Origin: Anaspis maculata
Lineage: Eukaryota > Arthropoda > Insecta > Coleoptera > Scraptiidae
Length of the DNA stretch: 64,000 nt
NCBI GenBank assembly: GCA_949128115.1
Contig: OX421966.1
Coordinates: 53,193,416 to 53,257,415 of the forward strand
Reading direction: 5' to 3'
This document shows, piece after piece, positions 24,341-37,050 of the stretch; the first letter of the stretch is position 1, and each line of letters opens with the position of its first letter. A program made the translations under genes and the position numbers. The notes under the pieces were generated by a model, which saw only the letters and a list, made by a program, of their open reading frames with translations, was not told the origin of the DNA and did not search any database.

Positions 24341-24636
24341 GGGGGCGGTTTTTAGCAGATTTTTCATGTCGGCGGCGCATATTGGAGACGGAATGTTTCT
24401 TGGCTTACGTTTATAAGTGGCAACTATGTATTATACAAAAAATGATAACACCAGAGCATCAGGTCTGGTAGAAAGTGCATTATTATGTTATTTCAAGTTT
24501 ATCGGGGGCGGTTTTCTCTATGTTGGCAGCGCAATATAGACATCCAATATAGCCTAGCCCTCCTTTGGGAGTGGCAGCTATGTAACAGAGAAAAAATTAG
24601 AAAGCTAGGTCGTCTAGTTTGGGAGGAGTTCGAGGA

Positions 24637-24698
24637 ACGGACGGACGTACGGACGGACGGACGGACGGACGGACGGACGGACGGACGGACGGACGGAC
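24637..24698. repeat. (ACGG)n microsatellite
   Basis: About 15 copies of ACGG, with one ACGT variant near 24645. The tract joins the end of the degenerate array units. Frames through it encode Arg-Thr-Asp-Gly repeats and are not evidence for a protein. Confidence 0.95.
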
Positions 24699-24824
24699 AA
24701 AGCGGTTGCAATGGCGATTTTCATCAAGATGGAAAATGCGCTAAAAACGGTACTATACGGCATTTAATGATACAGGAAATTCCTTTCGCATGAATGTTCT
24801 ACAAGGTCTATCGAACGATATTAA

Positions 24825-24850
24825 AAGGGGAAGCACAAAAGCTTCCCCTT
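24825..24850. other. Perfect hairpin
   Basis: AAGGGGAAGC, a 6-base loop, then GCTTCCCCTT. It lies 126 bp after the ACGG tract and is followed by a GC-rich stretch. It could mark the 3' end of a rolling-circle-type element carrying the tandem units, but a conventional Helitron CTRR end was not found. Confidence 0.5.
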
Positions 24851-24859
24851 AGGGAGGCC

Positions 24860-25600
24860 GCAGGGGGGCCTGTCAAGTTAACGGTCCAAGAACTCCTACC
24901 AAACCATCTTTCAATTTCGTTGTATCACTCGAATGGGGATGATGTGACTTCATTGTGAATCTCGATGGCATTGGTCGCCATGTCTATTCCATCCTTCATG
25001 CTTGAAAAAGTAATTTTTTTGGGAGGTCAGAGAAATCACTTTTTATTTTATTATACATACAAGAGGATGCGGAGTTGGCATGTTTTTATGCTCAGCGTTC
25101 TCCTTGACGGGCGTAGTAGGCATCGCAATTCGACCGACCGAAAGAAAAATAAATTGTGTACTCTTCATGTTCGGTTTAGGACTGATTTCCTCGACAAAAT
25201 GTTCAGAAAATAGTTCAATCTATCCACCCCTGCGATTATTTCAATAACATCAAGTTGGACATTGAAAAAAGTACGTCTGAACTGAATGTTGAAAAATACC
25301 TAATTCTTAGCCTACCAATCAGCCTAAAATTGAGAATGTGAAAAATTGACTTCATAATAGGATTTTGGGAATGCCATATAACAGGTTAAGACATAAAACA
25401 TGCCACCTTTGCGTCCTCTTGTATATATAAAAAAAAAATTCGTGGAGAAGTGAACAGAATTGTGACCGTCTAATACGGCCTTTTGATACATAATGCAGAA
25501 AGTTATTGTTCATAAGCAAACTAGCTTTCACCGGCCCGGGCCTGGCTCAATGTAAAACCGCCGTAGAGGACGTTATCATCGGACAAAAACGACTGATGAT
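24860..25600. other. No gene recognised
   Basis: AT-rich sequence without recognised features. Near 25040 and 25420 it carries inverted copies of acatacaagaggacg-like sequence, suggesting a small decayed inverted repeat. Confidence 0.35.
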
Positions 25601-25615
25601 GGACGGGTAGCAATG

Positions 25616-27901
25616 GCATTATGGAAGATGATGGCGATTTTTGTCCGAAAAATGCTGGAGCCACCTTTCAGCGCTTAATGGATCGTTTCCGGAATGGCCT
25701 TACTGCCATGACAACTTTTGCGTACTTGGACGATCTGATAATGGTATCAGAATCTTTCGAGAAGCATGTGCGCGACCGTGAACAAGTTTTTGAAAGTCTC
25801 AAACTCTTGAAGTTGCCCGCAAAGAGGAAGAAGTGCGTTTTTGCCCGTTCGAGCATCAGATTCCTTGATTGTTACGTGATCACTGAAGGTGGACTTCGAC
25901 TAAGTGAAGAAAAGATAGAAGCCATCGCTGATATACAGGAGCCGAAAAACGTGAAGCCATTGATGACGTTCATCTAAGCCTGTTCGTGGTTCAGGAGGTT
26001 TATTTCCAATTTTTCGGACATGTCTCGTCCACTTACGAAGCTCTTGGAGAAGAACGTAGCGTGGGAATGGGGCAATGCGCAGAAAGTAGCAAACGAAGAT
26101 CTGAAGAAGGCTTTGACGTCTGCACCAATCCTGTGCCAAGCCGACGAATCACGATCTCTTCACGATCAGGACGGACGCAAGCGGTTACGCGTTCGGAGCA
26201 GTTCCACTCAGGAGAATGAAAAACTGAAAAACCGGCCAAGATGCGAGTCGCTTGTTGACTCCCGCAGAACGAAACTACGACACGACACAACGGGAATCAC
26301 TGGTTGTCGTGTGGGCTTGCAGCAAGCCCAGGGGATACATAGACGGCAATGAGGTCAATATTGCGTCAGATCACCAACCTCTGAGCCTCAAATCACTAAC
26401 AGAAAGATAAGCAAGATGGGCTTCAGCTTTGCAGTCGTACAACCTGAAGATATACTACATCCCAGGCCGATCAAATCGCAGACACCCTATCGAGACCAAT
26501 TCTGGAAGACGGAAACGCAGTAAGCGCTGCTACACCGAGGTGGATTTGCCGCGCGACAAAATCGACAATTACCGTGAAAAACAACTGCGCAATCCAGAAT
26601 CGGAAGATTATCGACGTTTGAACGTTCTGATCAATCGGTGTCGAACTGGATGGATAGAGACTACTTCCTCCTCCATGGGATGTGGTATCGAAACGGCGAT
26701 TGTGACTCCGATGCTGCACAACTGGTGGTATCAACTGAAGAGCGACGTTCTGTTTTGGAAGATTACCATAATCATCCGAGGGCCGGACAATACGGTACTG
26801 AGAAGACTTTATGGAGAATTTCATCCAAGTACTTTTGGCCAGAAATGCGTCAAGACATTGCTCAACATGTGAAGTCGTGTTTGGAGTGTCAGCGCTACAA
26901 GACTAGCAACAGCAAGCCTGGTCTCTTGCGAACGCCGAAGGGCCGAAATCTTGGCTATAGAGTATAGATCTTTTTGGGCCGCCCCCAGGGACTGAAAATG
27001 GAAATCGATGGGTACTGATCAACGATCATTAAATGGGTCGAACTTTTCGCCCTCAAGGATGGCAACAGCAAGTATGCGGGCGAGTTTAGATTGATGAGAT
27101 ATTTCTCCGTTACGGTGTATCCAGGGAAATCATTTCGGACAACGGCGTACAATTCTTCAGCAGCTTGATGCAGTACATCGCGGAATGTTTTTAATTCGAG
27201 CAAACTCTGACACCTTTCTATCACTCTGCAGCAAACCCAGTTGAACGAATAGACAGAGATCCCAAGAATCATTTTGCTATCATGGTGAAAAATCAGCATG
27301 AATTTTGGGATGATAAACTCCCTACTTTACGCTTTGCCATGAACTTGACGCAGACCCTTTCCACGGGCCATTCGCCCGCTTATTTGACTTTCGCTCGCGA
27401 ACTGAGAACCTTCTCCGATGCTCAGCGTGACTCGACGGTGGTACAGGACCAAAGTGATATCTCCACACACTCGCTGGTACGTTGCAACAAGCGCGAGAAG
27501 ACTCCAAAACGCAGAAAGACACACGCAAGTACTACGCCGATCTCAGTCGCGAAGTGCCAGATTTCCAAGTAGATGACCAAGTACTGGTGAAAACTCACGC
27601 TCTCAGCAACGCTAACAAACTGGAAACGGGGATGCGCCGTATGTTATAACAACGAAGATTTCTCCTGTAACCTAGGAGATAGATTTTCCGGCCGATCCAA
27701 CGGTGTCTTTAGGGCACCGCCATGTGTATGGTCTGACACCATTCATTTCCGAGAAGAAAACTGCAGTTCAACCTCAGCGTCCCATCAGGAACAGGGAACG
27801 TCCGAAGAGTCCTAACGGTCCTGGAACCATCATTCTCCGTCAAAAGACATCGTCGCCCGTGCCGACAACGCCTGAGTCCTGCCGGATTCAAAGGGGGAGA
27901 A
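25616..27901 (+). pseudogene. Ty3/gypsy pol relic (RT, RNase H, integrase)
   Basis: The 5'-truncated pol starts at NAGATFQRLMDRF. It includes AYLDDLIMVS (YxDD core, about 25730), the SWFRRFISNFSDMSRPLTKL connection, and an RNase H segment with ESLVVVWA and SDHQPLSL read across frames. The integrase zinc finger follows (HNHPRAG ... CLECQRY, 26770-26900). The integrase core has KWVELFAL, the second acidic site in IISDNGVQF (about 27130) and the glutamate in NPVER (about 27240), then LRFAMNLTQTLSTGHSPAYL. The order is that of Ty3/gypsy. Many stops and shifts make it dead. A polypurine tract (27890-27900) and the LTR start follow. Gag and protease are missing. Confidence 0.92.
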
Positions 27902-28140
27902 TGTAACGAGTCATTTTTTCCCCGGCTCATCTTACCCGTAGCATAAGGCGGAGGGTGCCACGATGACTCCTTGACGACTAGCGCCGCCCGCGAGAAAAAC
28001 AGTCTACCTGGGTAACCAGCAGGTGTGTGCACTTTTGAATGGCATATGAAAAAGCGTTATCGTGATTATCGCGCTGAATACGTTTTCGTTTCTAGATCTT
28101 GCTCGGGACGTCGGGTGAGCCCTGAAGACACTGTGAAGTA
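27902..28140 (+). mobile_element. 3' LTR start of the gypsy relic
   Basis: Directly after the purine run AAAGGGGGAGA the sequence begins TGTAACGAG, the expected LTR start. The far end of the LTR could not be fixed because no partner LTR is in view. The end given here is only a lower bound. Confidence 0.6.
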
Positions 28141-28189
28141 GAAGAAACGTTGGAAAATTCCACCAGTGCCAATCTCAAGAAACTTCATG

Positions 28190-28268
28190 ATCTTCTAGAG
28201 TAGCGCACAGCTCTAAGATTCTCGAAGATCTTGCCCCTTACAGATATTAAAGATGTAGCTAAAGGTTC
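28190..28268. repeat. Second cluster of the degenerate GATCTTCGAAGAT repeat
   Basis: The segment from tgatcttctagag through gattctcgaagatcttgccc to agatattaaagatgtag repeats the loose motif described at 10110-10980. Its short length limits confidence. Confidence 0.35.
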
Positions 28269-30538
28269 TTTCGAACTCACCTATCCGTGAGTTCACTTGA
28301 TATTATTTTGTTCCTCCGCATTTCCAGTTCAAAAGCAGTACTGACAAACTGCAAATTACCAACCCAATCAACATCACTGTCACTTGTAACTAACTACATT
28401 GGCAAATGCAGAGCCAATTGCGAACTGCCGTCGAGGAAACATTAATTCTTGAAACGTATATCCCTCATTTAAATATTTCACTCACCCGCTTCGTTTTCGG
28501 TTTCGCTATACACATCGCTACCAGGTACTTATTATTATACAGGCAGGATAGAGTGTGACTAGAAGGAAACGCTAACGAGAATATGACTTTGGCACTAACA
28601 CAGGCCCGCCGCCGCCGTGCACATCATGATTCCAACTATGCGACCATTACGGCAAAGCATCGCAGAGCAAAGTCGAGCGCAGCACACGGTTGTTTTGTTT
28701 ATCAAAGCCGTGTTGGAATCCAGATGAAATTCCCTCTTCCGTCTCTGTTCAACGCGCGACGGCATAGGAACGTAAGTATAGCCATCTCCGGGGCTTGTCT
28801 GTTGGAAGTAGCACCCGGCGGCTCACAGGGTACTACAGTGGCGGTTAGTGGATGGTATATGGATATTATGGTATAAATAAAGGGAACAACTCCTGGGATG
28901 GAATAAAACAACTCGCCAGGAAATCTCCGTTGTGCTTCGAGAAAGAGAATGGGGGAGTCGCAATTTGATTATTCCTTATTTCTTGCTTGCAAACCTGTAT
29001 TCTTTTTTCATCAGAAAATGAACCCACACACTACTTTAGAGTTATTATCCATTCCAAGCTTGGAAAAACCACAGTGACCTATTTTTTTTTTTCAAGTTGG
29101 ATAATCTGATAAGTTGATAGATTGAAAAAGTAAAGATGCTGTTGATCAAATTTGTCAAAGTGATGTTTACTATGCTGGATTGCCGTTTTAATTTAATTGT
29201 TAGGTCATATTTTCTTGGATGGACACACCATCAAACATCCAGGCACCACTTGCGGCTCGGTGAGCCCGGCTGGTCTGGGAGAGAGGTACAATGAGTCCAA
29301 TAATGAGGCCTACGTGCCAGATGAAACTGTGTTGCACCAACTTCCCAAAATGGAATCCAGATAGGTCTGATTTTAGAGGTGAGGCCAAGGATGCTCAAAT
29401 TCAAGTCCATTCATAAGTTCCACCAACGTTTTCATGCTTTCATTTCTTGCTACTCGTATTATAAAACGCTCCTATTGTAGAATTTCCTTCCGCAAATTAT
29501 TATTTTTGAGAGTGTAAGATAAAAAAGCGAGAAAAAAGATACTTTTGTACAGTGTACTGATTGCGCCGAGACGTACGACGCATTGGATATTGTTACGAGT
29601 GGCGAGCCTCGCGTGAATTCGAGATCACACGTGGTCCCTCTAGACTGTTCGATCGTCGTGTTATGAGTTGCGAAGCTATAGACATTCGTAAACATACGCG
29701 ATGATTTGAACCATTCAATTTACATGGAGATATCAAGAGGCGGGTGAGATAAATCAGCCCAATTGGCGTAGGTGCCGTTCAAGAACACGTTGGCAATGAA
29801 CCCGGAAGGTGTAGGATTGTTCGAGAGTCGTCTCGGAGCCATACGCCGCGATCATGTGGAATTTGCTAGAGAACCGGTGGAAACTTCTGGAATACCAGTC
29901 GGAGGTATATTAACACCGATGGATCGGCCGACAGACCAATCTTAAATTCAGAGCGATAACAGCGAGAAGTAATTGGCGATATACCCAAGAGCAAATAATC
30001 ATTGACGTGTATTTATAGTGGTACGCAGTAATGAACAGTGTGTTTTGCTGTTAACTTCGGAGACACGAATCGGAAACGTTGCGCATTATTGAGAGATGGG
30101 TGCGGCCACGACGTATATTTTCACAAAGCGGCCAATACAGCTGAGGAAATTTGTGCAACTGTTGTTCACTGTGATACCATGATGAACGAGCTCATCCACT
30201 TATTTTCAACCATCGTGTCTTATCTCGCTCTGCTCTCTCCCACCTCATTGATGATGTTCAAACATTGCTTGTCTTGTTTCTGGCAGCTGCGACACTCACT
30301 CGGAAAGTGAACACAAGTTTACCGTCTGTTTCTTCGTGAAATATCTTTTTCTATCTGAATATAAGGAGCTTTGCAAGTATATTAGACGTGTGAAATTTAT
30401 TCACCAAATCTGCTTTCAGACAAGAGCTAGCATAAAATACAGCTTGCACATTTGAACTTTTGAATACACTTGCCTCGAATTCACTTGGATTGTTGGACAC
30501 CTACTATACTAGTTCAATACACGTTCTCAATAACAATT
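28269..30538. other. No gene recognised
   Basis: No domain was found. A tgttacgagtggcg stretch (29593) looks like the start of a gypsy-type LTR, but no matching end or duplication was found. A frame of 90 codons at 30038-30310 is unremarkable. Confidence 0.4.
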
Positions 30539-30548
30539 ACTCATGTTT

Positions 30549-30890
30549 GGAGGAGCTTATGGTGTGGTGGTTAGCACGTTCGACTGCCACATCAGGGGTC
30601 GTGGGTTCGAGTCCCACTGTGGTCGCTCGGATTTTCGTTTCAAAACAAGCTTTTTGATTCAGTTGGAATGCTTGCTACATGCGGGACGCGCCGTGTGTCG
30701 CAAAGCACGTAAAATACGAACGATGATGCCGACCCCATGCGATGTAAATGGTCGTTAAAAATCCCCACCCTATGTTGGAACACACAGGAGTTCGGCAAAA
30801 TTTCCGGTATGGTGGAGGAAAGCATTCACCGGCGTCGGTGTTGAGCCTTGTTGCGGAAATAGGCTGACGTTGAATAAACGAATAAAAAAA
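30549..30890 (+). mobile_element. Complete tRNA-derived SINE with target-site duplication
   Basis: A 342-bp element flanked by identical ACTCATGTTT (30539-30548 and 30891-30900). The first 75 bp are a tRNA-like head: an A-box-like tggtgtggtggttagca and a perfect B-box GGTTCGAGTCC (30604-30614). These would serve as an internal RNA polymerase III promoter. The body follows, and the 3' end is an A-rich tail (gaataaacgaataaaaaaa). A diverged copy lies at 5226-5538 on the other strand. The clean duplication suggests fairly recent insertion. Confidence 0.92.
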
Positions 30891-30900
30891 ACTCATGTTT

Positions 30901-31560
30901 CAATAATGTAAATTGCCTCTTTCTGATCGTGACGTCACTGGATAGACGCCGGTACTAGAAACAGATGATCGTTATGTTTCGTTGGTTGCATTAGCACTGG
31001 GGGGTAAATTGGGGGAAGACTTAGTTTCTCCAGAATCTTGAGCTGCCCTTCCTTTTGCTTTTTTTTACCACCGCTTCTGTCATAACAGAAACAGTCTCAG
31101 TCCAGTCCAGTTATAAGGACTACCGTAGGTAGATACATCCTCTCAAATAAGCACACGATGAAGGTACTTTTTTCGTATATTACACGACTTTGATCCAGTT
31201 TTTGCCTGGCACGTGACAATTGCGATGGAACGCGTGGCACTGATGATACATCTGTGGCAAACCGGGCTAGTCCAGGCCTGTGCCTTATATTTTACTTTTT
31301 TAGTTTTACGCTTACCTACCGCCTAAGGGTTAGTGTCTATGTGACTGTTGAATTATATTCCAAAATAGGGGAAGAAAGAGAGAATCAATTTTGGCTTGAA
31401 AATTGGCCTGGTTTTGAATATTCATAAGGACCGGAAAGTTGTGAATCATGTTGGGAAAGAAACTAGTAAAATGTCACGTCCACTTGACTCATTTTCGAGA
31501 TAATCTAAACTTATCGACCCGTTAGCAAAACAGCCTAATTGCTGAGACATTAGTTACATC
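30901..31560. other. No gene recognised
   Basis: AT-rich spacer without long frames or repeats. Confidence 0.4.
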
Positions 31561-31564
31561 CCTA

Positions 31565-31835
31565 CTGTGGGAACGCTTCCCCCCAAAAAGGTCCGCTCTG
31601 ATTGGTCCGTTAGATCACGGGATTATGAGATTAGACGAGTCTATAAGTAGAAGCTGAACAGAAGATAAGGGGACTTGCCTCGCGACTTGACTGGTGAACC
31701 GCGACTCGACGCGGTTATTTCATTATTAATCCATTTCACAGTCAATAAACAAAGAATCACTTAATTTTTGCGCCTCGGATGGTGGCCGGCCTGGGGCGCC
31801 GCTTTGGCGTTCCACGGGCGTAAAATTCCCGAATT
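31565..31835 (+). mobile_element. Possible solo LTR
   Basis: The segment starts TGTGGGAACGC and ends GCGTTCCAC, an imperfect inverted pair. Between them are a promoter-like tctataagtag (about 31640) and AATAAA (about 31745), in the order expected of an LTR. No target-site duplication was found, so the ends are uncertain. Confidence 0.35.
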
Positions 31836-31839
31836 TTGA

Positions 31840-34800
31840 GTGGTCATAATCACACAATTATATTGTTAGAAAACGCGTGCGAGTAATCAATTAAATTCCG
31901 GCAGTATAGTACAAGGAAAACCGGACGCGCTCGATGTGCATAGTGATTCATCGTAATCTTGACCGTCGCGCGTGCCAATGTTCAATAATAAATAAATTCA
32001 CGAAGATGCGCTAAACGCGGTGTTCCTCGTCAACGTAGAAACCAATCGTCCTAAAAATATTACCCATGTGTTTTACGCGAGTGTTACTCTGTTGGTACCC
32101 AGGATGGAACGTAAGATTGAAGTTGAAGTGACGAAGAATGAGTCATTCGTCAAATCCTCTCTAGCGACGCTTTCTCTCACTCTGTATCTCTCTCATATCC
32201 CCATTTACGTCATGTGCGCGAGCCATGACGAACGAACGCCAAAATGGCGTCGAGACAGTTGTTGCATTACTCCCTTACGTCATCAAACATCACAGCGACA
32301 GCTGAGTTTTTTTTTAATGACTTGATATTTATACGCTACGTGGATGGTTACTATTGTGAATATTTTCCAATACTAGCTTTTGATAGTAAACCTATGCAGT
32401 GATTGAGTTCATTCATTTTGCTTATTTGAATATAATGTTTGTTTCAAAAATCTCTTGTTGACCTGACCACCCTTCACGTAGACAGGTGATAAGTAGGAGG
32501 TTTCTACTCGATTCAAATGCCTCGTCTGCCGGACTCACATGAACGCCTTCCCGAAGAGTTGAAGCCAGAAATAGATAAGCTTAAATAAACGCTACCCCAA
32601 CCAAGATTTAAACTCTAAGATGTACCCAGATGGACTGTTCCCCTCCCCCTATGGATCTGCCTCACCATATAAAATAACTGAGTCAGTGGTGGCAGTTGTA
32701 CGTTACTACCCTAAGGTTAAGCACCCCCCTATTCTGAACGACCACACAGGGTCATCGATCTGCTATAGTTCCCCCAAGCTGCTATAGTTCCCCCAAGCAA
32801 CACATAAGGTACAGGAACTTGCAATACTGATTATCATTTAAACCTATTTTATTTGCGTTTAAATTATTACTTAAATTGAACATTAACCCCTAGCCCCGGT
32901 GTTACAAATGGTGGCATTTTCATATCATTTAATACCTTGGAAATGTCCTTGTGACTATTTTCATTGCGTCTTCAGTTTTCGCTCATTTTATTTCAATCAA
33001 CATACCCCATCCCTGGTGTTACAAATATCGATCAGAGCTGAGATTTTTCCTAGTTGATAAATTTTTATATATTTTCAATAAAGGGGTTAACCACCCCTAA
33101 ACCTCGCTTGTTACACATCCGTCAAAATGGATGCTCGATACGTAATACTGACATGCCCCTGCATAGCACCAAGGGCAGATCGTCTATCAACTTTAATTGG
33201 AAACGCGCATCCTACTGACTCAACGCCATTTTTTTTTATTTGTCCAGCTCTGTTTGGCTTACAAAGACGGCCATTTCGCGCGCTTTAAAAAGCACCACCG
33301 GCGTTGATAATAGGAAGCATTAATAACACCGGCACAAACTATGCGGAACCTGACGGAACATTACGAACAAAGAACTACAAATGGAGCCCCTACTAAAGAT
33401 GACGTATGCCTCAACATAAAGACAATCCCGACCAGCCGAACAGAAATAGCCGCCAACCCTTCCGTTTTCCAACGTTAAATTCGCCGACAACTCGTTACGC
33501 GGATGAAAAATTCGAGCACCAGCGCCATCTGCGATGCAATTTCCTGCGATAAATAAAAATAAGCCCGTCCGAACCGGAAGCAATCCGCAGCCGGGTTCGC
33601 TACTCTCTCTCCCATTCGCCGACGAGTGATGCCAGTCTGGCAGATTGGTGCAATTCAATGCTTCCATGAACACACCGAACGACCATACAGCGGCACACAC
33701 AGCGCCAGTACTATTGCCTCAATACCAAACTGATGGGGTACATTGGCAGTTGCATTTTATTTGCAACGCCCGCCGGCGTCGCGACCATAGCCAGTTTGCC
33801 ATGGAGCTGCTGCGGATGGTACTGGGGCCATGCATCGATCGGATTATTGTAATTTTATGGGTTCCAATTTCATCAATAACCAACTTCGTTCGGTTCAACC
33901 GCAACACCGGCAAAAACTTGAAACCGCACGTTTGCGAACCTCTCGATCCTTCGGTTCGTAACATCACTCGATTCCGCGTGGGGCGTGCGAGTATAACGCC
34001 GGTAAAGCTCAATTTATCAAGATGACTCACGATCGGATGGATCGAAACCAAATATCACTATGCCATCAATTACATTGGCTTCACGTGATAGGACGTGTGC
34101 TAGATTTCACCCTGCGTCTAAGATGACAAGTGATGTGCATTTGATGGTCAATAACTTTTACCTTATCCGCTATTGCTCCGATAAACCTCTAGCTGTATAC
34201 CGAAGCACAAGCCCTACCAAAATTCAATTTTCTCATCGAAGAGCATAAGCAGTATTTACATGTTACTTTTTTCAAGGTCTGAGTGAGACTGCAAGTACTC
34301 ACCTATCTAAAGAACGAAATCATAGGTATATTATTGGGATCAATCAGGAATGGGCGAATTAAATGAAAGCCGATACCACTGATACCAGGTAAAGCCCACT
34401 ATATTCAACCATACTCTGAAACCGACTAAGGTCTGGCTCCTCTCTTAAAACACAGCACCCTTCGCCAGACGTTGTTGAAATTCCCAAACTATAATGAAGC
34501 TAATTAGCGTAGCGAGACTGGTTTACACCCTCTGTGTGTCGTATAGCTACCTACTGTCTGGGGTTTTCCAAATAACAACCATAGAATTTCACTAAAATAT
34601 GAGTTCTATTATTCAAACTCCAACAGGTATATTCATGGTTCTGCAGTTGTAGCAAATGGTTATTAATTGGTGTCAGAAGTGAGTTCCGTTCACCACCAGA
34701 GAGCTGTTGTAGAAGGCAAAGTATTTCATCTGCATACATCAAGCCGTAACCATGATCCCTTTACATAAACAACCCCAGAAGCTCTTCCGCTTCAACGCCA

Positions 34801-36060
34801 AGATTCCCCAGCGACTGCAGCTCGTCTCGTGCCGGAATCATTTCCAAGGATTTCGACCTCAGCAGCGAATTTCCCGAGTTTCTCGTCCGGACATTGTGAC
34901 GAACACCTACTCCATCAAGTGCTGAAACTAGCGCGACAGCGTATTTCTAAACTCAAAAGGCATACGCGTAAACATTGAGGTTTTATTCGTGTTGACGGAT
35001 CGGATCCTAGTAGCACCACTTCCAATTTTCACGCGACCTATCCGACGCGCCGTTTAACGAGGCAACTGGAAAGTATCAGCTCTATCCGAAAAATCCAAAT
35101 GGAAAATTTAATCCTTTAAAGTAAAACGTATTACCCTCCCATATCTACCCCCATACATGTAAAGCGGCGCCGTATAAACTTTAAGAGCCCTCCAGTGCCG
35201 CCATTAAAGGGCGCTCGCGGTGAATTTGCGTAGGTATAAATATGGATAAGAGTATAACGACTTTAGCCCCGCACACACATCCTCCCCATCCGTGTGAGCG
35301 TGTATCCTCTCGTACTGGTATTGGTGGTACTGCTCCTGTTTTCCTCTACAGCCCCCTGTCATTTCCCATCGCCACTTTTTTTTGTCACCCCTTCCTCTCT
35401 CGTTCACACGCGTCGTTCATATTTCCAACATCCAGGCCGCCACTCTTGACATGTGTTATCGCTGAAGGGAAGCCGCAAGGTAATGAATAACGCGTTAGTG
35501 TAGCACTGAATTCTCGCTCCCCCGCCCCCTTCCTCCGGCACCACCTCTTCATCCTCTGCCACTTTCCTGTAACGTTTGCTCCCCGTCAAAGCATCACTCG
35601 TCGGATTTCCCCCGTTTCCATGAATAGCGATTGCACGCACTCCTATATGGACATAATGGCTCTATGTGGTGAACACAATGTAACAGGGTAGAAGGTGAGT
35701 CACACGTATCTACCTGTATTCTCAATAGAAATGCCAGGAGGTGATTTGGCCACACATAGTGGCAGCTATTTATGTATCAAGGGCGTACGCACCGCCAGCT
35801 GTGTTCATGCCCGAGGCAGAGAAGAGTAATATGGTTAATACGAAGTGCAGTATAATGACTGCTGGAGGGGGGGCTTTTTAGATGTAATCAGTAATCACGA
35901 ATATCAAATATCGGAACTTTACCATTTTTGAACAGAACCGAAATTATTGGCCAAAACGTTCAATCTCGCCCAAGCAACGCCCAAGCATTTCATAGCTTCG
36001 ACGACAGAAGTTCTATAATGCATGCTAAACTGAAGTTGAACGGTGCAGCGAAAATTTGAA
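31840..36060. other. No gene recognised
   Basis: Mostly single-copy-looking sequence. It includes a 21-bp tandem duplication (gctatagttcccccaagc twice, 32760-32800), a pair of similar ccggtgttacaaat segments (32900 and 33020), and a GC-richer stretch (33200-34030) with 110-126-codon frames on both strands that match nothing I know. A second GC-rich stretch lies at 34780-35640. An exon or regulatory role cannot be excluded, but nothing supports one. Confidence 0.4.
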
Positions 36061-36065
36061 ACGAA

Positions 36066-37050
36066 ACTGAACCGACCTTGAATACCTGGCTTCAATTCAA
36101 AACCAAAATTTCTCCGGGGCTCTTTCTATTCACTACGTCAAATTCTATAGACATTCCTCGGCGTCTACGGGATAGGAAACAGGAACCCGACGAGTCCCTC
36201 CGAACTTACGTGTTCACAATGAAGGCTATCGCAGTCGGATACGTCGACGAATACAGTCTTGTCTCTTACATCATTCAAGGGTTGAATGATTTTTTCCTGG
36301 CCAAGCAATTCTACACAGAAGTTTCTAGAACCACTGAAGATTTCTTGAAGAAAGCATCTTATCTTTCCTTTGAAAAAATTCGAAAACTGCCATCGAAAAC
36401 TAGACCAGAATTTCTGCATAAGCCGAATAATACGTTACAGAGAAAAATTCTTACCCTCACAAAGAGACAGAAAAAAAAAACATGAATACCATATATTTCG
36501 AGAAGAATTTATGGCCGTTCTGCTTGGAAGGTAACCACAGAATGAAGGATAGTCTGGAAATGCATTGCACTACTTGCCGCAATCATGGTCATTTGGCTAG
36601 AGACTGCTCCAAGAACTAAAGGAAGCTACAAGCTCACAAGCAAGACGGCTCCTGATTTATATGGATGACATCCTTATACCATCGCAAACTATAGAAGAAT
36701 GACTTGACAAATTGTCCGGAGTGTTGAGCATCGTCAAGAAATACGGATTGACTATCCGCCTAGATAAATGTCACTTGCTACAAACCGAGATCGAATACTT
36801 GGGGTATCGAATAACCAAGGACCAGAATCAGCCTTCTGTTGCAAAAACCGAAGCCGTTTCGAAATTTCCAACACTCACAACACTTACTTTCGCCGGTTTA
36901 TTCCAGGATACTCAACGTTAAGCCGACCGCTAACACAACTTCTCAAGGAGGATACCAAGTTTTATTTCGGAGAAGACCAGTTGAAAGCGTTCCAGTAAAC
37001 AAACTTTTGACTCAAAAACCAGTTCTCAAGATTTATTCGTCGAAATTTTT
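36066..37050 (+). pseudogene. Ty3/gypsy gag-pol relic
   Basis: The frame at 36078-36485 (135 codons) has a gag-like capsid segment: RRLRDRKQEPDESLRTYV, then a YSLVSYIIQGL block. After a frameshift, a zinc knuckle CTTCRNHGHLARDC (CX2CX4HX4C) lies near 36570-36610. Protease and most of reverse transcriptase are deleted. From 36658 the sequence reads YMDDILIPSQTIEE, a stop, then LDKLSGVLSIVKKYGL and YLGYRITKDQNQPS. The connection region PLTQLLKEDTKFYFGEDQLK follows, then LLTQKPVLKIYSSKFF. This is the order of a gypsy element with a large internal deletion. The nested foldback block begins 73 bp downstream. Confidence 0.85.

Noticed and set aside
24485..24793. Protein with Arg-Thr-Asp-Gly repeats
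   Set aside because: The repeats are the translation of the (ACGG)n tract; no domain flanks them.
29593..29680. Second gypsy LTR
   Set aside because: Only the first bases tgttacgag look LTR-like; no matching end, duplication or signals.
30551..30625. A functional tRNA gene
   Set aside because: The tRNA-like head is continuous with a 265-bp body, an A-rich tail and a target duplication, so it is a SINE.
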